This document shows, in pieces, positions 36,630-44,304 of a DNA stretch of 64,000 nucleotides (position 1 is its first letter; every line of letters starts with the position of its first letter). The notes under the pieces are model-generated. The model did no database searches and had not been told where the DNA came from. It saw nothing but the letters and a program-made list of their open reading frames with translations. Made by a program: the position numbers and the translations under genes. Source of the DNA: Solibacillus sp. FSL W7-1436 (GTDB taxonomy: Bacteria; Bacillota; Bacilli; Bacillales_A; Planococcaceae); contig NZ_JBBOWV010000001.1 of assembly GCF_038007305.1 (NCBI RefSeq), positions 1,065,501 to 1,129,500 of the forward strand. Reading direction: 5' to 3'.

Positions 36630-37223
36630 CTATTTATGTTTTTTTGACTCATACCATAATACGCATACCATAAACCAAGTATACCCGATGCTCCATCCTG
36701 CTAAAACATCTGTTGCATAATGGCGCCCTTCCGCTATACGTGATAATCCTACTAAAAAAATTAAAATCAGCATTATAGTGTATGTAATAAAATCCCATCT
36801 CTTGTTTTTCAGCCATTTCGAAATCAAGTATGCCAGCGTCAATAGAAACATGACACTAATTTGCGCATGGCCGGAAGGAAAGCTAAATGACGATAGCTGG
36901 TCTTCAAGGTCCGGACGTGGACGTGCAAAAATATGCTTCAGTAGCTGATTTAGACCATTTCCAACCCCGACTGTAAGTAATATAAATAGCACACCGCGGA
37001 AATCCTTTTTAAAGATGGCCACATAAAGCAGCAAAATTATCGTTGCAGCTATAATAAATTTTGTTTCTCCTATTTTGTGAAATAAAATAATGAAACTATT
37101 TCCAAGCAATAAGGAGCTGACTTTTAAATCGAATGCTTCAAAGCTTACTGTATCAAAATTTAATGCGATTATTATAAATGTTACTAATGTAAAAACTGCC
37201 AAAACAGAAAATCCCTTTTTCAA
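36630..37223 (-). CDS. PAP2 superfamily membrane phosphatase
   Basis: 197 residues with about five or six helices and the three PAP2 motifs: KHIFARPRP, FSFPSGHAQ and SRIAEGRHYATDVLAG. Such enzymes dephosphorylate lipid phosphates such as phosphatidylglycerol phosphate or undecaprenyl pyrophosphate at the outer membrane face. The start is TTG 37223 after AGTAGGTG. Single gene; the exact substrate is unknown. Confidence 0.9.
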   Translation of the reverse strand: MKKGFSVLAVFTLVTFIIIALNFDTVSFEAFDLKVSSLLLGNSFIILFHKIGETKFIIAATIILLLYVAIFKKDFRGVLFILLTVGVGNGLNQLLKHIFARPRPDLEDQLSSFSFPSGHAQISVMFLLTLAYLISKWLKNKRWDFITYTIMLILIFLVGLSRIAEGRHYATDVLAGWSIGYTWFMVCVLWYESKKHK

Positions 37224-37289
37224 AAATTACACCTACTTTCTTCAGTCAAACTGTTACTTTACTTACCCTATTATTATATGTAATATACA

Positions 37290-37335
37290 AAAAAATAAAA
37301 ATCTACTTTGCAGAAAAACTGTGCAAAGTAGATTT
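37290..37335 (-). terminator. Intrinsic terminator after hmoA
   Basis: AAATCTACTTTGC (37299-37311) and GCAAAGTAGATTT (37323-37335) are perfect arms; A-rich run upstream on the plus strand. Confidence 0.9.
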
Positions 37336-37350
37336 CTATATAAATATCCA

Positions 37351-37683
37351 TTATTCCACTACTGTATAATTTCCGTGCTCCATCGAAATAACAAATTCCG
37401 GTTTTGGTGGTTTACCGCCATGCTCTTTGATTTTCGCTTTATGGCCTGCAATATGCTCAGGGCTCTTTTCCCAGGCTTTCCATGCATTTTCTGATTCCCA
37501 ACGAATAATCATTACAACTTCCTCTTCACCACGTCGAACATTTTTTACAAGCAGTTCACGGCCAATAAAGCCTTCACGTTGTTCAAGCATTGATGGGCCT
37601 TGACCCGGTTTTTTGCTAAAGCGCTCAATAATTTTATCAGAGTTGCCTTCGGTTACGATCCATTTGCGGATTTGTACAAACAT
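37351..37683 (-). CDS. hmoA: Heme-degrading monooxygenase, HmoA/IsdG-like
   Basis: 110 residues from ATG 37683 (after GAGGGG), an ABM-domain protein. It shows VRRGEEEVVMIIRWES and AWKAWEKSPEHIAGHK, whose Trp and His residues match the heme-site region of the HmoA/IsdG group. The family cleaves heme to release iron. It lies directly behind the siderophore-binding gene, with only a terminator hairpin between, so it is probably a readthrough member of the iron island. Confidence 0.85.
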   Translation of the reverse strand: MFVQIRKWIVTEGNSDKIIERFSKKPGQGPSMLEQREGFIGRELLVKNVRRGEEEVVMIIRWESENAWKAWEKSPEHIAGHKAKIKEHGGKPPKPEFVISMEHGNYTVVE

Positions 37684-37701
37684 TTTAGTTCCCCTCTCTT
37701 T

Positions 37702-37736
37702 TAAAAATGGCATGCCTCTAGTTAGAGACATGCCAT
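37702..37736 (-). terminator. Terminator hairpin between the siderophore-binding gene and hmoA
   Basis: ATGGCATGCCTCT (37707-37719) and AGAGACATGCCAT (37724-37736) pair with one mismatch; plus-strand A-run at 37703-37707. It ends only about 19 bases before the hmoA start. Confidence 0.85.
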
Positions 37737-37746
37737 ATTTATTATA

Positions 37747-38784
37747 TTATTTTAATTCGTTTAAGATTTCATCTAATTTTTCTGCTTCAGTTGTTACACC
37801 GTTAGAAGAGAAGTACCAGTTTACGCCATCAAGGTAAACAATTTTGCCTTCTTTGTAAGCACGAGTTTGTTTGATAATATCGTTTTCGATGTCAGCTTTG
37901 ATTGTTTCTACATCAGATGCTGTACGGTCGATGATTAATAATACTTCTGGATCTACAGAAAGAATTGATTCATAAGAGAAGTCAGAACCGTGTGATGATG
38001 CTTTGATGTCAGTAGTTGATGGTTTGAAACCAAAGTCATTGTACACATATGCAAAACGAGAATCTTCACCGTTGTCGAAACCAGAGATCTTTTTGTCGTT
38101 GTACATTGCTACTAATGCATTTTCATAACCAGCTGCTTTTTCTTTAACAGCATCAACTTTTTCTTGTAATGCAGCTTTTAATTCTTCAGCTTTTTCTTGT
38201 TTGCCGAAGATTTCCGCAGCTAAGTCAACTGTTTCAAATACGCCATCCACATAGTTCGAGTTATCAGAACCGATGAATACTACGTTTGGTGTAATTTCTT
38301 TTAACTCTTCATAGAAAGAACCTTGACGACCTGAGATGAAGATTGCATCTGGATTAGCAGCTGCAACTTTTTCGAAGTCGATTTGTTTTAAAGAACCAAC
38401 GTCAGTAACTGAATCTGTTAAATATTTTTCTTTTAAATGCTCAGGGAAGTTACCTTTACCGCCGTTTGCAGCGATACCAACAATACCTTCAACACCTAAT
38501 GCATCAAGTGTATCTAAGAAACCGTAGTCAAATACTACGATGTTTTTTGGCATTTCTTCAAATGTTACATCTTCAAAAGTAAGAGACTTACCATCTTCTG
38601 TTTCACTGCCTGCTGATAATGAAGAAACTGTCATTGGGAAAGCTGAAGTTTCTGAAGCTGTAGTTGTCTCTTCTGTTTTAGCTGGTTTGTTTGCTTCATC
38701 TTTTGTAGATGTTTCATCGTCTGAACCACAAGCTGCTAACATTAATGTTAATGCTGCTGCCGTTAAAAATTTCCACTTTTTCAT
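37747..38784 (-). CDS. yclQ: Siderophore-binding lipoprotein, YclQ-like
   Basis: 345 residues with a lipoprotein signal ending LMLAAC (Cys lipidation near residue 19), then a type III periplasmic-binding fold (FDYGFLDTLDALGVEGIVGI, VGSLKQIDFEKVAAANPDAI, SSHGSDFSYESILSVDPEVLLIID). It matches B. subtilis YclQ, the petrobactin and catecholate receptor. AGGAGG precedes the ATG. It has its own TTGACA-N17-TACACT promoter flanked by two Fur-box candidates. The other transporter genes lie upstream. Confidence 0.9.
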   Translation of the reverse strand: MKKWKFLTAAALTLMLAACGSDDETSTKDEANKPAKTEETTTASETSAFPMTVSSLSAGSETEDGKSLTFEDVTFEEMPKNIVVFDYGFLDTLDALGVEGIVGIAANGGKGNFPEHLKEKYLTDSVTDVGSLKQIDFEKVAAANPDAIFISGRQGSFYEELKEITPNVVFIGSDNSNYVDGVFETVDLAAEIFGKQEKAEELKAALQEKVDAVKEKAAGYENALVAMYNDKKISGFDNGEDSRFAYVYNDFGFKPSTTDIKASSHGSDFSYESILSVDPEVLLIIDRTASDVETIKADIENDIIKQTRAYKEGKIVYLDGVNWYFSSNGVTTEAEKLDEILNELK

Positions 38785-38815
38785 TGTTACTTTTCCTCCT
38801 AATGTTCTCTCAAGC

Positions 38816-38834
38816 GAGAGTGATAATCGTTTTC
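38816..38834 (-). promoter_or_regulatory. Fur box candidate 1 upstream of the yclQ-like gene
   Basis: On the plus strand 15 of 19 bases match GATAATGATAATCATTATC, including the core TGATAATC. It lies about 30 bases before the start codon and just after the predicted transcription start. Confidence 0.7.
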
Positions 38835-38848
38835 AATTAACTAAGGTT

Positions 38849-38877
38849 AGTGTAAAACAACTGTACATACTTGTCAA
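38849..38877 (-). promoter_or_regulatory. Sigma-A promoter of the yclQ-like gene
   Basis: TTGACA (38872-38877), 17-base spacer, TACACT (38849-38854) on the minus strand. It lies between two Fur-box candidates. Confidence 0.75.
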
Positions 38878-38887
38878 CGAATATTCT

Positions 38888-38906
38888 GAAACTAATATTC
38901 ATTCTC
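38888..38906 (-). promoter_or_regulatory. Fur box candidate 2 upstream of the yclQ-like gene
   Basis: The reverse complement matches GATAATGATAATCATTATC at 13 of 19 positions, immediately upstream of the -35 element. Confidence 0.5.
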
Positions 38907-38919
38907 AATTAAATTCATA

Positions 38920-38957
38920 AAATAAATGCATAAGCGAGCAAACCTATGCATTTATTT
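38920..38957 (-). terminator. Inverted repeat after the ATPase gene
   Basis: AAATAAATGCATA (38920-38932) and TATGCATTTATTT (38945-38957) are perfect arms around 12 bases. AT-rich, probably a weak terminator ending the permease-ATPase transcript. Confidence 0.55.
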
Positions 38958-38967
38958 CCAATTTTAT

Positions 38968-39735
38968 TTAACTGTGTGAATTAAAGTATACACAAATGCG
39001 ACATCCATCTTGTTCTTGCACCGGAATATGCATATCATATACTTCTCGTAATGCTTCTGAGTTAATAATCTCATTTGTTGGGCCATCTTTTACAAGACGT
39101 CCATCTTTTAAAGCGACAATCCGATCTGAATATACTGAAGCAAAGTTAATATCATGCAAAACAATTACTACTGTTTTGCCCAATTCATCAACAAGCTTAC
39201 GTAAAATTTTCATAATCTGAACAGAGTGCTTCATATCCAAGTTGTTTAATGGCTCATCTAATAAAATATATTCCGTATCCTGAGCAATTACCATTGAGAT
39301 AAAGGCACGCTGCTTTTGACCACCTGATAGTTCATCCAAAAACTTATGCTCCATATCACCCAGTGTCATATATTCTATCGCACGGTCAATATGTTGTTCA
39401 TCTTCCGGAGTTAAACGGCCTTTCGAATATGGATAACGTCCAAATGATACAAGTTCACGAACTGTTAAACGCACATTTAAATGGTTTGACTGGCGTAAAA
39501 TTGCTACACGTTTCGCAAAATCATTGGACTTCATTTTTTTTACATCACTCTGATCTAAAAATACTTCACCTGTATCTGCATCAAGCAATCGGCTTACCAT
39601 TGATAATAATGTGGATTTACCTGCTCCATTCGGTCCGATAAATGAAGTGATTGCTTTTGGCTGTATAGTTAATGAGACATCCTCAACGACCGGTTTTTTT
39701 CCAAAGCTTTTAGAAAGCCCTTTAATTTCAATCAT
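38968..39735 (-). CDS. yclP: Siderophore ABC transporter ATPase, YclP-like
   Basis: 255 residues: Walker A IGPNGAGKST, signature LSGGQKQRAFI, Walker B YILLDEPLNNLD, and switch His in VLHDINFA, all of the iron-siderophore ATPase group. It energises import through the two permeases upstream. Its start overlaps the preceding permease stop by 4 bases, so it is translationally coupled. Confidence 0.93.
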   Translation of the reverse strand: MIEIKGLSKSFGKKPVVEDVSLTIQPKAITSFIGPNGAGKSTLLSMVSRLLDADTGEVFLDQSDVKKMKSNDFAKRVAILRQSNHLNVRLTVRELVSFGRYPYSKGRLTPEDEQHIDRAIEYMTLGDMEHKFLDELSGGQKQRAFISMVIAQDTEYILLDEPLNNLDMKHSVQIMKILRKLVDELGKTVVIVLHDINFASVYSDRIVALKDGRLVKDGPTNEIINSEALREVYDMHIPVQEQDGCRICVYFNSHS

Positions 39736-40688
39736 CCTGCTTTCCTACTTTCCTTCAGTATTAGGTAAATAAAGTAAAGTCCACCGACAAAGTTAATAAT
39801 AACGCTGATCGTTGTACTTAACTGGAATACATGCAGTACTAAGAACTGCCCACCGACAAGTGCAATAATACTAATAAGACTCGCACCCACTATTAAAACG
39901 GAATGCTTGTACGTAGCAAAAAACTGATATGCCAAGTTCGAAACGATTAACCCTAAAAATGTAATCGGACCAACTAGCGCAGTAGATGTTGCAATTAAAA
40001 CTGAAGATAAAATTAATACTTTTAATACTATTCTATCATAATTTACACCTAAGTTTATTGCATTCTCACGACCTAGTGACATAACATCTAAATCACGCAA
40101 TAAACGGTATCCGTAAATAAAAGATGCCCCTAAAATAATGACAGCAATGAGCAGCAGCTCTGTTTTCACATTCATAAAACTAGCAAATAAACGTGTCTGT
40201 AAACTTTCATATTCTACCGGGTCAATTATTACTTGTAAAAATGTTACAAAACTGCCGAGCAATGTTCCGATAATCATTCCGGCAAGTAAAAGCAGGAATA
40301 TCGGATGTTTATCCGCCCGGAATAAGAAACGGTATAAAATCAGGGCAAAAATTACCATCGCCACAATTGATAGACCGAAGTTTAAATAACGGCTAACTAC
40401 AAAGATTGATGCAGACCCTGCAAAGAAGAAAATAATTGTTTGCACTACTTCATACATCGAATCGACACCCATCATAGAGGGTGTCAGTAAACGGTTATGT
40501 GTAACCGTCTGGAATGTAACGGTTGCATAAGCAATCGCCGTACCAGTTATAACCATTGCCGCAATTCGCTCTAATCGCTTTGGAAAGGCATAACTGAATC
40601 CGCCTTGAATATTGTAAAAAGCAAATAACGCAATACACACCAGTGCGATAATTGCTAAGAAAATTAGCTTCGTACTATTTTTTCGCAT
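39732..40688 (-). CDS. yclO: Siderophore ABC transporter permease, YclO-like
   Basis: 318 residues, FecCD-family permease with about nine helices. Family motifs are GTAIAYATVTFQTVTHNRLLTPSMMGVDSMYE and VGPITFLGLIVSNLAYQF. It overlaps the upstream permease gene by 14 bases and the ATPase gene by 4, in the yclNOPQ order. It forms a heterodimeric membrane channel with the YclN-like partner. Confidence 0.92.
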   Translation of the reverse strand: MRKNSTKLIFLAIIALVCIALFAFYNIQGGFSYAFPKRLERIAAMVITGTAIAYATVTFQTVTHNRLLTPSMMGVDSMYEVVQTIIFFFAGSASIFVVSRYLNFGLSIVAMVIFALILYRFLFRADKHPIFLLLLAGMIIGTLLGSFVTFLQVIIDPVEYESLQTRLFASFMNVKTELLLIAVIILGASFIYGYRLLRDLDVMSLGRENAINLGVNYDRIVLKVLILSSVLIATSTALVGPITFLGLIVSNLAYQFFATYKHSVLIVGASLISIIALVGGQFLVLHVFQLSTTISVIINFVGGLYFIYLILKESRKAG

Positions 40689-41631
40689 ATGCTTTCCCCC
40701 TAAATAACATTACTAAGAAGATCGCACTGCCGATTACCGCAACAGTTGTGTTTACTGGAATTTCAAACGGGTATACGATTAAACGACTTAAAATATCACA
40801 CATTAATAGGAATGCTGCACCTAAGAAAATAGTATGTGGAATTGTTTTTCGTAAATTGTCCCCCATATATAATGAAACCAAGTTCGGTACGATTAATCCA
40901 AGGAAAGGAATAATCCCTACCGTCAAGACAACTGTAGTGGATATAATCGCTACCAGTACTAAACCGAGATTTAAAACGGTACGATAGCTTAAGCCAAGAT
41001 TTTTGGCGAAATCTTCACCCATACCAGCTACTGTAAACTTATTGGCATATAGATACGCGAGGATAATTGCGGGTACTGCTATATAAAGCAATTCATAGCG
41101 ACCTGATACAACAAGCGTAAAACTTCCTAGGAAGAATGTATCCACACTTTGCAGCACATCTGCCTCGTACGCAAGAAATGTTGAAATGGCACCAATAATA
41201 TTTCCGTACATAATCCCGATTAGAGGTACAAAAATAACGTCCTTGAATTTAATGCTTTCAAGAAGACGCATGAAAATCATCATACCGATCAGTGCAAATG
41301 TAAAGCTGAAGATAATCTTCTCCATATATCCTACACTTGTGAAAAATATCATTGATACAACAATACCTAGCTTTGCCGCATCGAGCGTACCAGAAGTTGT
41401 CGGCGATACGAATTTGTTACGGCTTAAGCTTTGCATAATTAATCCTGAAATACCCATCCCTGCCCCGGCAAGTATAATTGCCATTAATCGAGGTACTCGA
41501 CTCATTAAGAAAATCTGCATTTTATCTGAATCCCAATCCAGTAAATCAGATGGCTTAATGTCAATTGCACCAATAAATAATGATATAAAGGACAGAACGA
41601 TGGTTGCAACTACGAGCATCCAAAGTCTCAT
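40675..41631 (-). CDS. yclN: Siderophore ABC transporter permease, YclN-like
   Basis: 318 residues, FecCD-family permease with the GAGMGISGLIMQSLSRNKFVSPTTSG segment, the EDFAKNLGLSYRT coupling loop and FLGLIVPNLVSL. First gene of the transporter operon. The ATG follows GGGAG. A weak Fur-box candidate at 41692-41710 lies upstream, so iron-repressed expression is expected. Confidence 0.92.
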   Translation of the reverse strand: MRLWMLVVATIVLSFISLFIGAIDIKPSDLLDWDSDKMQIFLMSRVPRLMAIILAGAGMGISGLIMQSLSRNKFVSPTTSGTLDAAKLGIVVSMIFFTSVGYMEKIIFSFTFALIGMMIFMRLLESIKFKDVIFVPLIGIMYGNIIGAISTFLAYEADVLQSVDTFFLGSFTLVVSGRYELLYIAVPAIILAYLYANKFTVAGMGEDFAKNLGLSYRTVLNLGLVLVAIISTTVVLTVGIIPFLGLIVPNLVSLYMGDNLRKTIPHTIFLGAAFLLMCDILSRLIVYPFEIPVNTTVAVIGSAIFLVMLFRGKAYAKK

Positions 41632-41691
41632 TACATTCTCCCACTATTCTTTATATATTTTAGATTTTTATATAATACGTAAATTCTAAAT

Positions 41692-41710
41692 GAAAATGAG
41701 AATCATCTCT
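41692..41710 (-). promoter_or_regulatory. Fur box candidate upstream of the yclN-like gene
   Basis: GAAAATGAGAATCATCTCT matches GATAATGATAATCATTATC at 13 of 19 positions, with AATGA and AATCAT conserved, 61 bases before the start. Confidence 0.55.
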
Positions 41711-41877
41711 TTCCCTACATCATTATATAATTGCTAATAATGAAAATCAAACAGACAATTTATATTACCTTGTATTAAAAGAGGAATAGACTGAAAAATG
41801 TATTTTTAGAGCGATTCGCCGTTTTATTTACAACATCCCGTATGTATTCTAATAGGAAGTAAAAATGAATAGAAACA

Positions 41878-41902
41878 GACCACAATTAATAAAATTGTGG
41901 CC
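41878..41902 (-). terminator. Weak terminator hairpin after the racemase gene
   Basis: GACCACAATT and AATTGTGGCC pair with one mismatch around 5 bases. No clear U-tract, so it is weak. Confidence 0.45.
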
Positions 41903-41908
41903 TTACAA

Positions 41909-43018
41909 TTACATGCGATATGTTTTTTTATTTACACTGTATTTATTTATTGCTTCGCGATTTACATTATAGCCAAGCCCTTTTGTTTTCGGAACGGTAA
42001 TGTAGCCATCTGTAACGGTTACTTCCGGTTGAATAATGTCTTCATGCCAATAGCGTTCAGAAGCCGCGGTATCTCCAGGCATTGTAAAGTTTGCAAGACT
42101 TGTCAGTGCTACATTTTGCGCACGGCCGATACCCGCTTCCAGCATTCCCCCGCACCATACAGGAATATGGTGTTGCATGCAGAAGTCATGAATACGCTTC
42201 GCCTCGCTAATTCCGCCAACTCTCGCAATTTTAATATTTACCACCTGACAGCTGCCTAGCTGAATCGCTTTTCTCGTATCCTCCAAAGAAGTAATACTCT
42301 CATCTAAACAAATCGGTGTCTTTATTTGTTTTTGCAATACGGCATGATCGATGATGTCGTCATGCGCTAATGGCTGTTCGATCATCATTAAATTAAATGC
42401 ATCCAGCTCTTTTAGTCGATCGATGTCATCCAATGTATACGCAGAGTTTGCATCTGCCATTAAAGGAATTGCCGGGAATGCTTGACGTATTGTTCGGATC
42501 AGCTCAATATCTTTTCCCGGTTTAATTTTTACTTTAATTCGCTTATAACCTTCATCCAAAAACTGCCGAATTGTATCGATCAGCTGTTCATCTGTAGGCT
42601 GTAAACCGATGCTGATTCCTACTTCAATTTTTTCCTGGATTCCGCCAACAGCTGTTGCCAGCGATTGGTTCGTCAATTGGGCATAAATATCCCACACCGC
42701 TCCTTCGATCGACGCTTTCGCCATGTTATTGCGTCGAATCGTACGGAATCGCTCATACACATCATCTGGATGCTTTAATTCTTTACCGAGTAATGCAGGA
42801 ATTAAAAAATCCTCCAATAAATGAAGTGAAGTTTTAAATGTTTCTTCTGTATAGGAAGGCTCTTCAAATGCAACCCCCTCACCCCAGCCGACTACACCAC
42901 TTTCATCCTTCGCCTCCACAACTAAAAAACGCTTATCTTGCATAGTACCTAAGCTAGTCGTAAATGGAGTTTTCATTCGCATCACTAGTTCATGTATTGT
43001 CACTTCTACTAATTTCAT
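41909..43018 (-). CDS. N-succinylamino acid racemase / o-succinylbenzoate synthase family
   Basis: 369 residues of the enolase superfamily, NSAR/OSBS group. All acid-base and metal residues are present: Lys162 and Lys164 (IKVKIKP), Asp189 (DANSAY), Glu214 (IEQPL), Asp239 (LDES) and Lys263 (NIKIARVGG). Members of this subfamily racemise N-succinylamino acids and often also make o-succinylbenzoate for menaquinone. Because a GNAT gene precedes it by 47 bases and no men gene is near, the racemase role is favoured. AGGAG precedes the ATG. Confidence 0.88.
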   Translation of the reverse strand: MKLVEVTIHELVMRMKTPFTTSLGTMQDKRFLVVEAKDESGVVGWGEGVAFEEPSYTEETFKTSLHLLEDFLIPALLGKELKHPDDVYERFRTIRRNNMAKASIEGAVWDIYAQLTNQSLATAVGGIQEKIEVGISIGLQPTDEQLIDTIRQFLDEGYKRIKVKIKPGKDIELIRTIRQAFPAIPLMADANSAYTLDDIDRLKELDAFNLMMIEQPLAHDDIIDHAVLQKQIKTPICLDESITSLEDTRKAIQLGSCQVVNIKIARVGGISEAKRIHDFCMQHHIPVWCGGMLEAGIGRAQNVALTSLANFTMPGDTAASERYWHEDIIQPEVTVTDGYITVPKTKGLGYNVNREAINKYSVNKKTYRM

Positions 43019-43065
43019 CTTTGTTGCTCCTAATAATATTTAGCTGCGGCATCATTCATTCATAA

Positions 43066-43899
43066 TTAAAGAGCAAATAATGAACGCTTTACTAGTAAGT
43101 AATGGCTAATATTATCATTTATTTTATTTAAATAAATTATTTTGTAATTTTGATCAAACATTGCCTGTAAAATATTTCTTGTTTTGTAGCGCCAATCTTC
43201 CGCCAAAGCAACACTTTCCACTTTGATTTTCTGGAAGTTCGTAGGGATGGGCAATAGATACGCATCATGAATAAGCGCCTCTTCTTTAGAGAACTTCTGT
43301 TCCGGATCCAATGTAGGAAGGCCTACCATATTTTCTTCCCAATTTACTAACGGTTTTGCTTCATCCAGTAATTCTTCCACTTTCGCATCCCAGCGTAAGT
43401 AGTCATTATCAACAAGTTGCCACTCTACACAAAGACGGTCTGTAGGCAATACCCGGTTGAACGGGTCTTCCATTTCACCATAGCAATTTTCTATATAAGT
43501 ATCGCTGTAACTGCGCAACTTCGAAAAGTTCAAAAATCCGCTGCGTGCTTCAAGTGGATCAAATGTCCAGCGACAAGTTCTGTAACCGCGCTCGATTGCG
43601 ATATCCTTCAAGTAATTTTTCAGCAGTTCTCCAACGCCTTGCTCACGATAATTACGCTTCACACCAATCATATGGGAATATAAGTATATATTCTCATCCA
43701 TATATCCAGGGCAACTATAGTTAAAACCAATTATTTCATCATTTAAATATGCACCAAGTACAATCCCGCCATTGCGAATCGTCGCAATTGTCTGATGTAC
43801 CGGAATGCTGCCGACAGCCCAAATTTCATGCTCTAGCATACGTGCCTCTTCAATTTGTTCAATTGTCGTTAATTCTTTAATCGTCACTGATTCTAACAT
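43066..43899 (-). CDS. GNAT family acyltransferase, probable N-succinyltransferase partner
   Basis: 277 residues from ATG 43899, after GGGGAGG. The GNAT core shows VLGAYLNDEIIGFNYS and the acyl-CoA loop VKRNYREQGVGELL, then RTCRWTFDPLEARSGFLNF, a conserved stretch of the COG3375 group. In Geobacillus a GNAT enzyme next to the racemase transfers succinate from succinyl-CoA to D-amino acids. It is upstream of the racemase in a likely two-gene operon. The substrate is inferred from context only. Confidence 0.8.
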   Translation of the reverse strand: MLESVTIKELTTIEQIEEARMLEHEIWAVGSIPVHQTIATIRNGGIVLGAYLNDEIIGFNYSCPGYMDENIYLYSHMIGVKRNYREQGVGELLKNYLKDIAIERGYRTCRWTFDPLEARSGFLNFSKLRSYSDTYIENCYGEMEDPFNRVLPTDRLCVEWQLVDNDYLRWDAKVEELLDEAKPLVNWEENMVGLPTLDPEQKFSKEEALIHDAYLLPIPTNFQKIKVESVALAEDWRYKTRNILQAMFDQNYKIIYLNKINDNISHYLLVKRSLFAL

Positions 43900-44304
43900 A
43901 ATTCTGCCTCCCCTATAGTTACTTTTCTTCATACTTTAAAACGCCTTGCCTTACTTAGTGTCTCTCCGTCATTATGCAATGTTGCATAATTTCTGAAAAA
44001 GATGTGTAACCATCGGGAATGTTCTACATATATCGGTTACCCAGGTTATTTTCGACCAAATACAGCGAAATTAACCCAATTAATTGGGTCTCTTTCGGCA
44101 AAAGTTTTTGACAATCGCTGAAAGAAGTTCATGTGAAGAATTGATACCTACTTAAACAAAGATTGTGTAAAGCTTCTTTAAGTATCATCCCAATCCCATT
44201 ATATACCACATACTACCTTTTTAAGTAGTTAACTTTTATTATTCCTTATTGTTCAAAAGAAAAAACCTTTATTTACAGAAATTCTGTAAATAAAGGTTTG
44301 GAAA
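43900..44304. other. 405-base region upstream of the racemase operon, with two palindromes
   Basis: Holds ATTATGCAA-TG-TTGCATAAT (43971-43990), a hairpin built on ACCCAATTAATTGGGT (44074-44089), and the terminator of the POT gene at its right end. The first palindrome is about 70 bases before the GNAT start, where an operator would sit. No gene is seen. Confidence 0.6.
44256..44299 (-). terminator. Intrinsic terminator after the POT transporter gene
   Basis: AAACCTTTATTTACAGAA (44263-44280) and TTCTGTAAATAAAGGTTT (44282-44299) are perfect 18-bp arms; A-rich run upstream on the plus strand. Confidence 0.9.

Noticed and set aside
43998-44041. GTAACC/GGTTAC inverted repeat
   Set aside because: Six-base arms more than 20 bases apart are expected by chance in a region this size.
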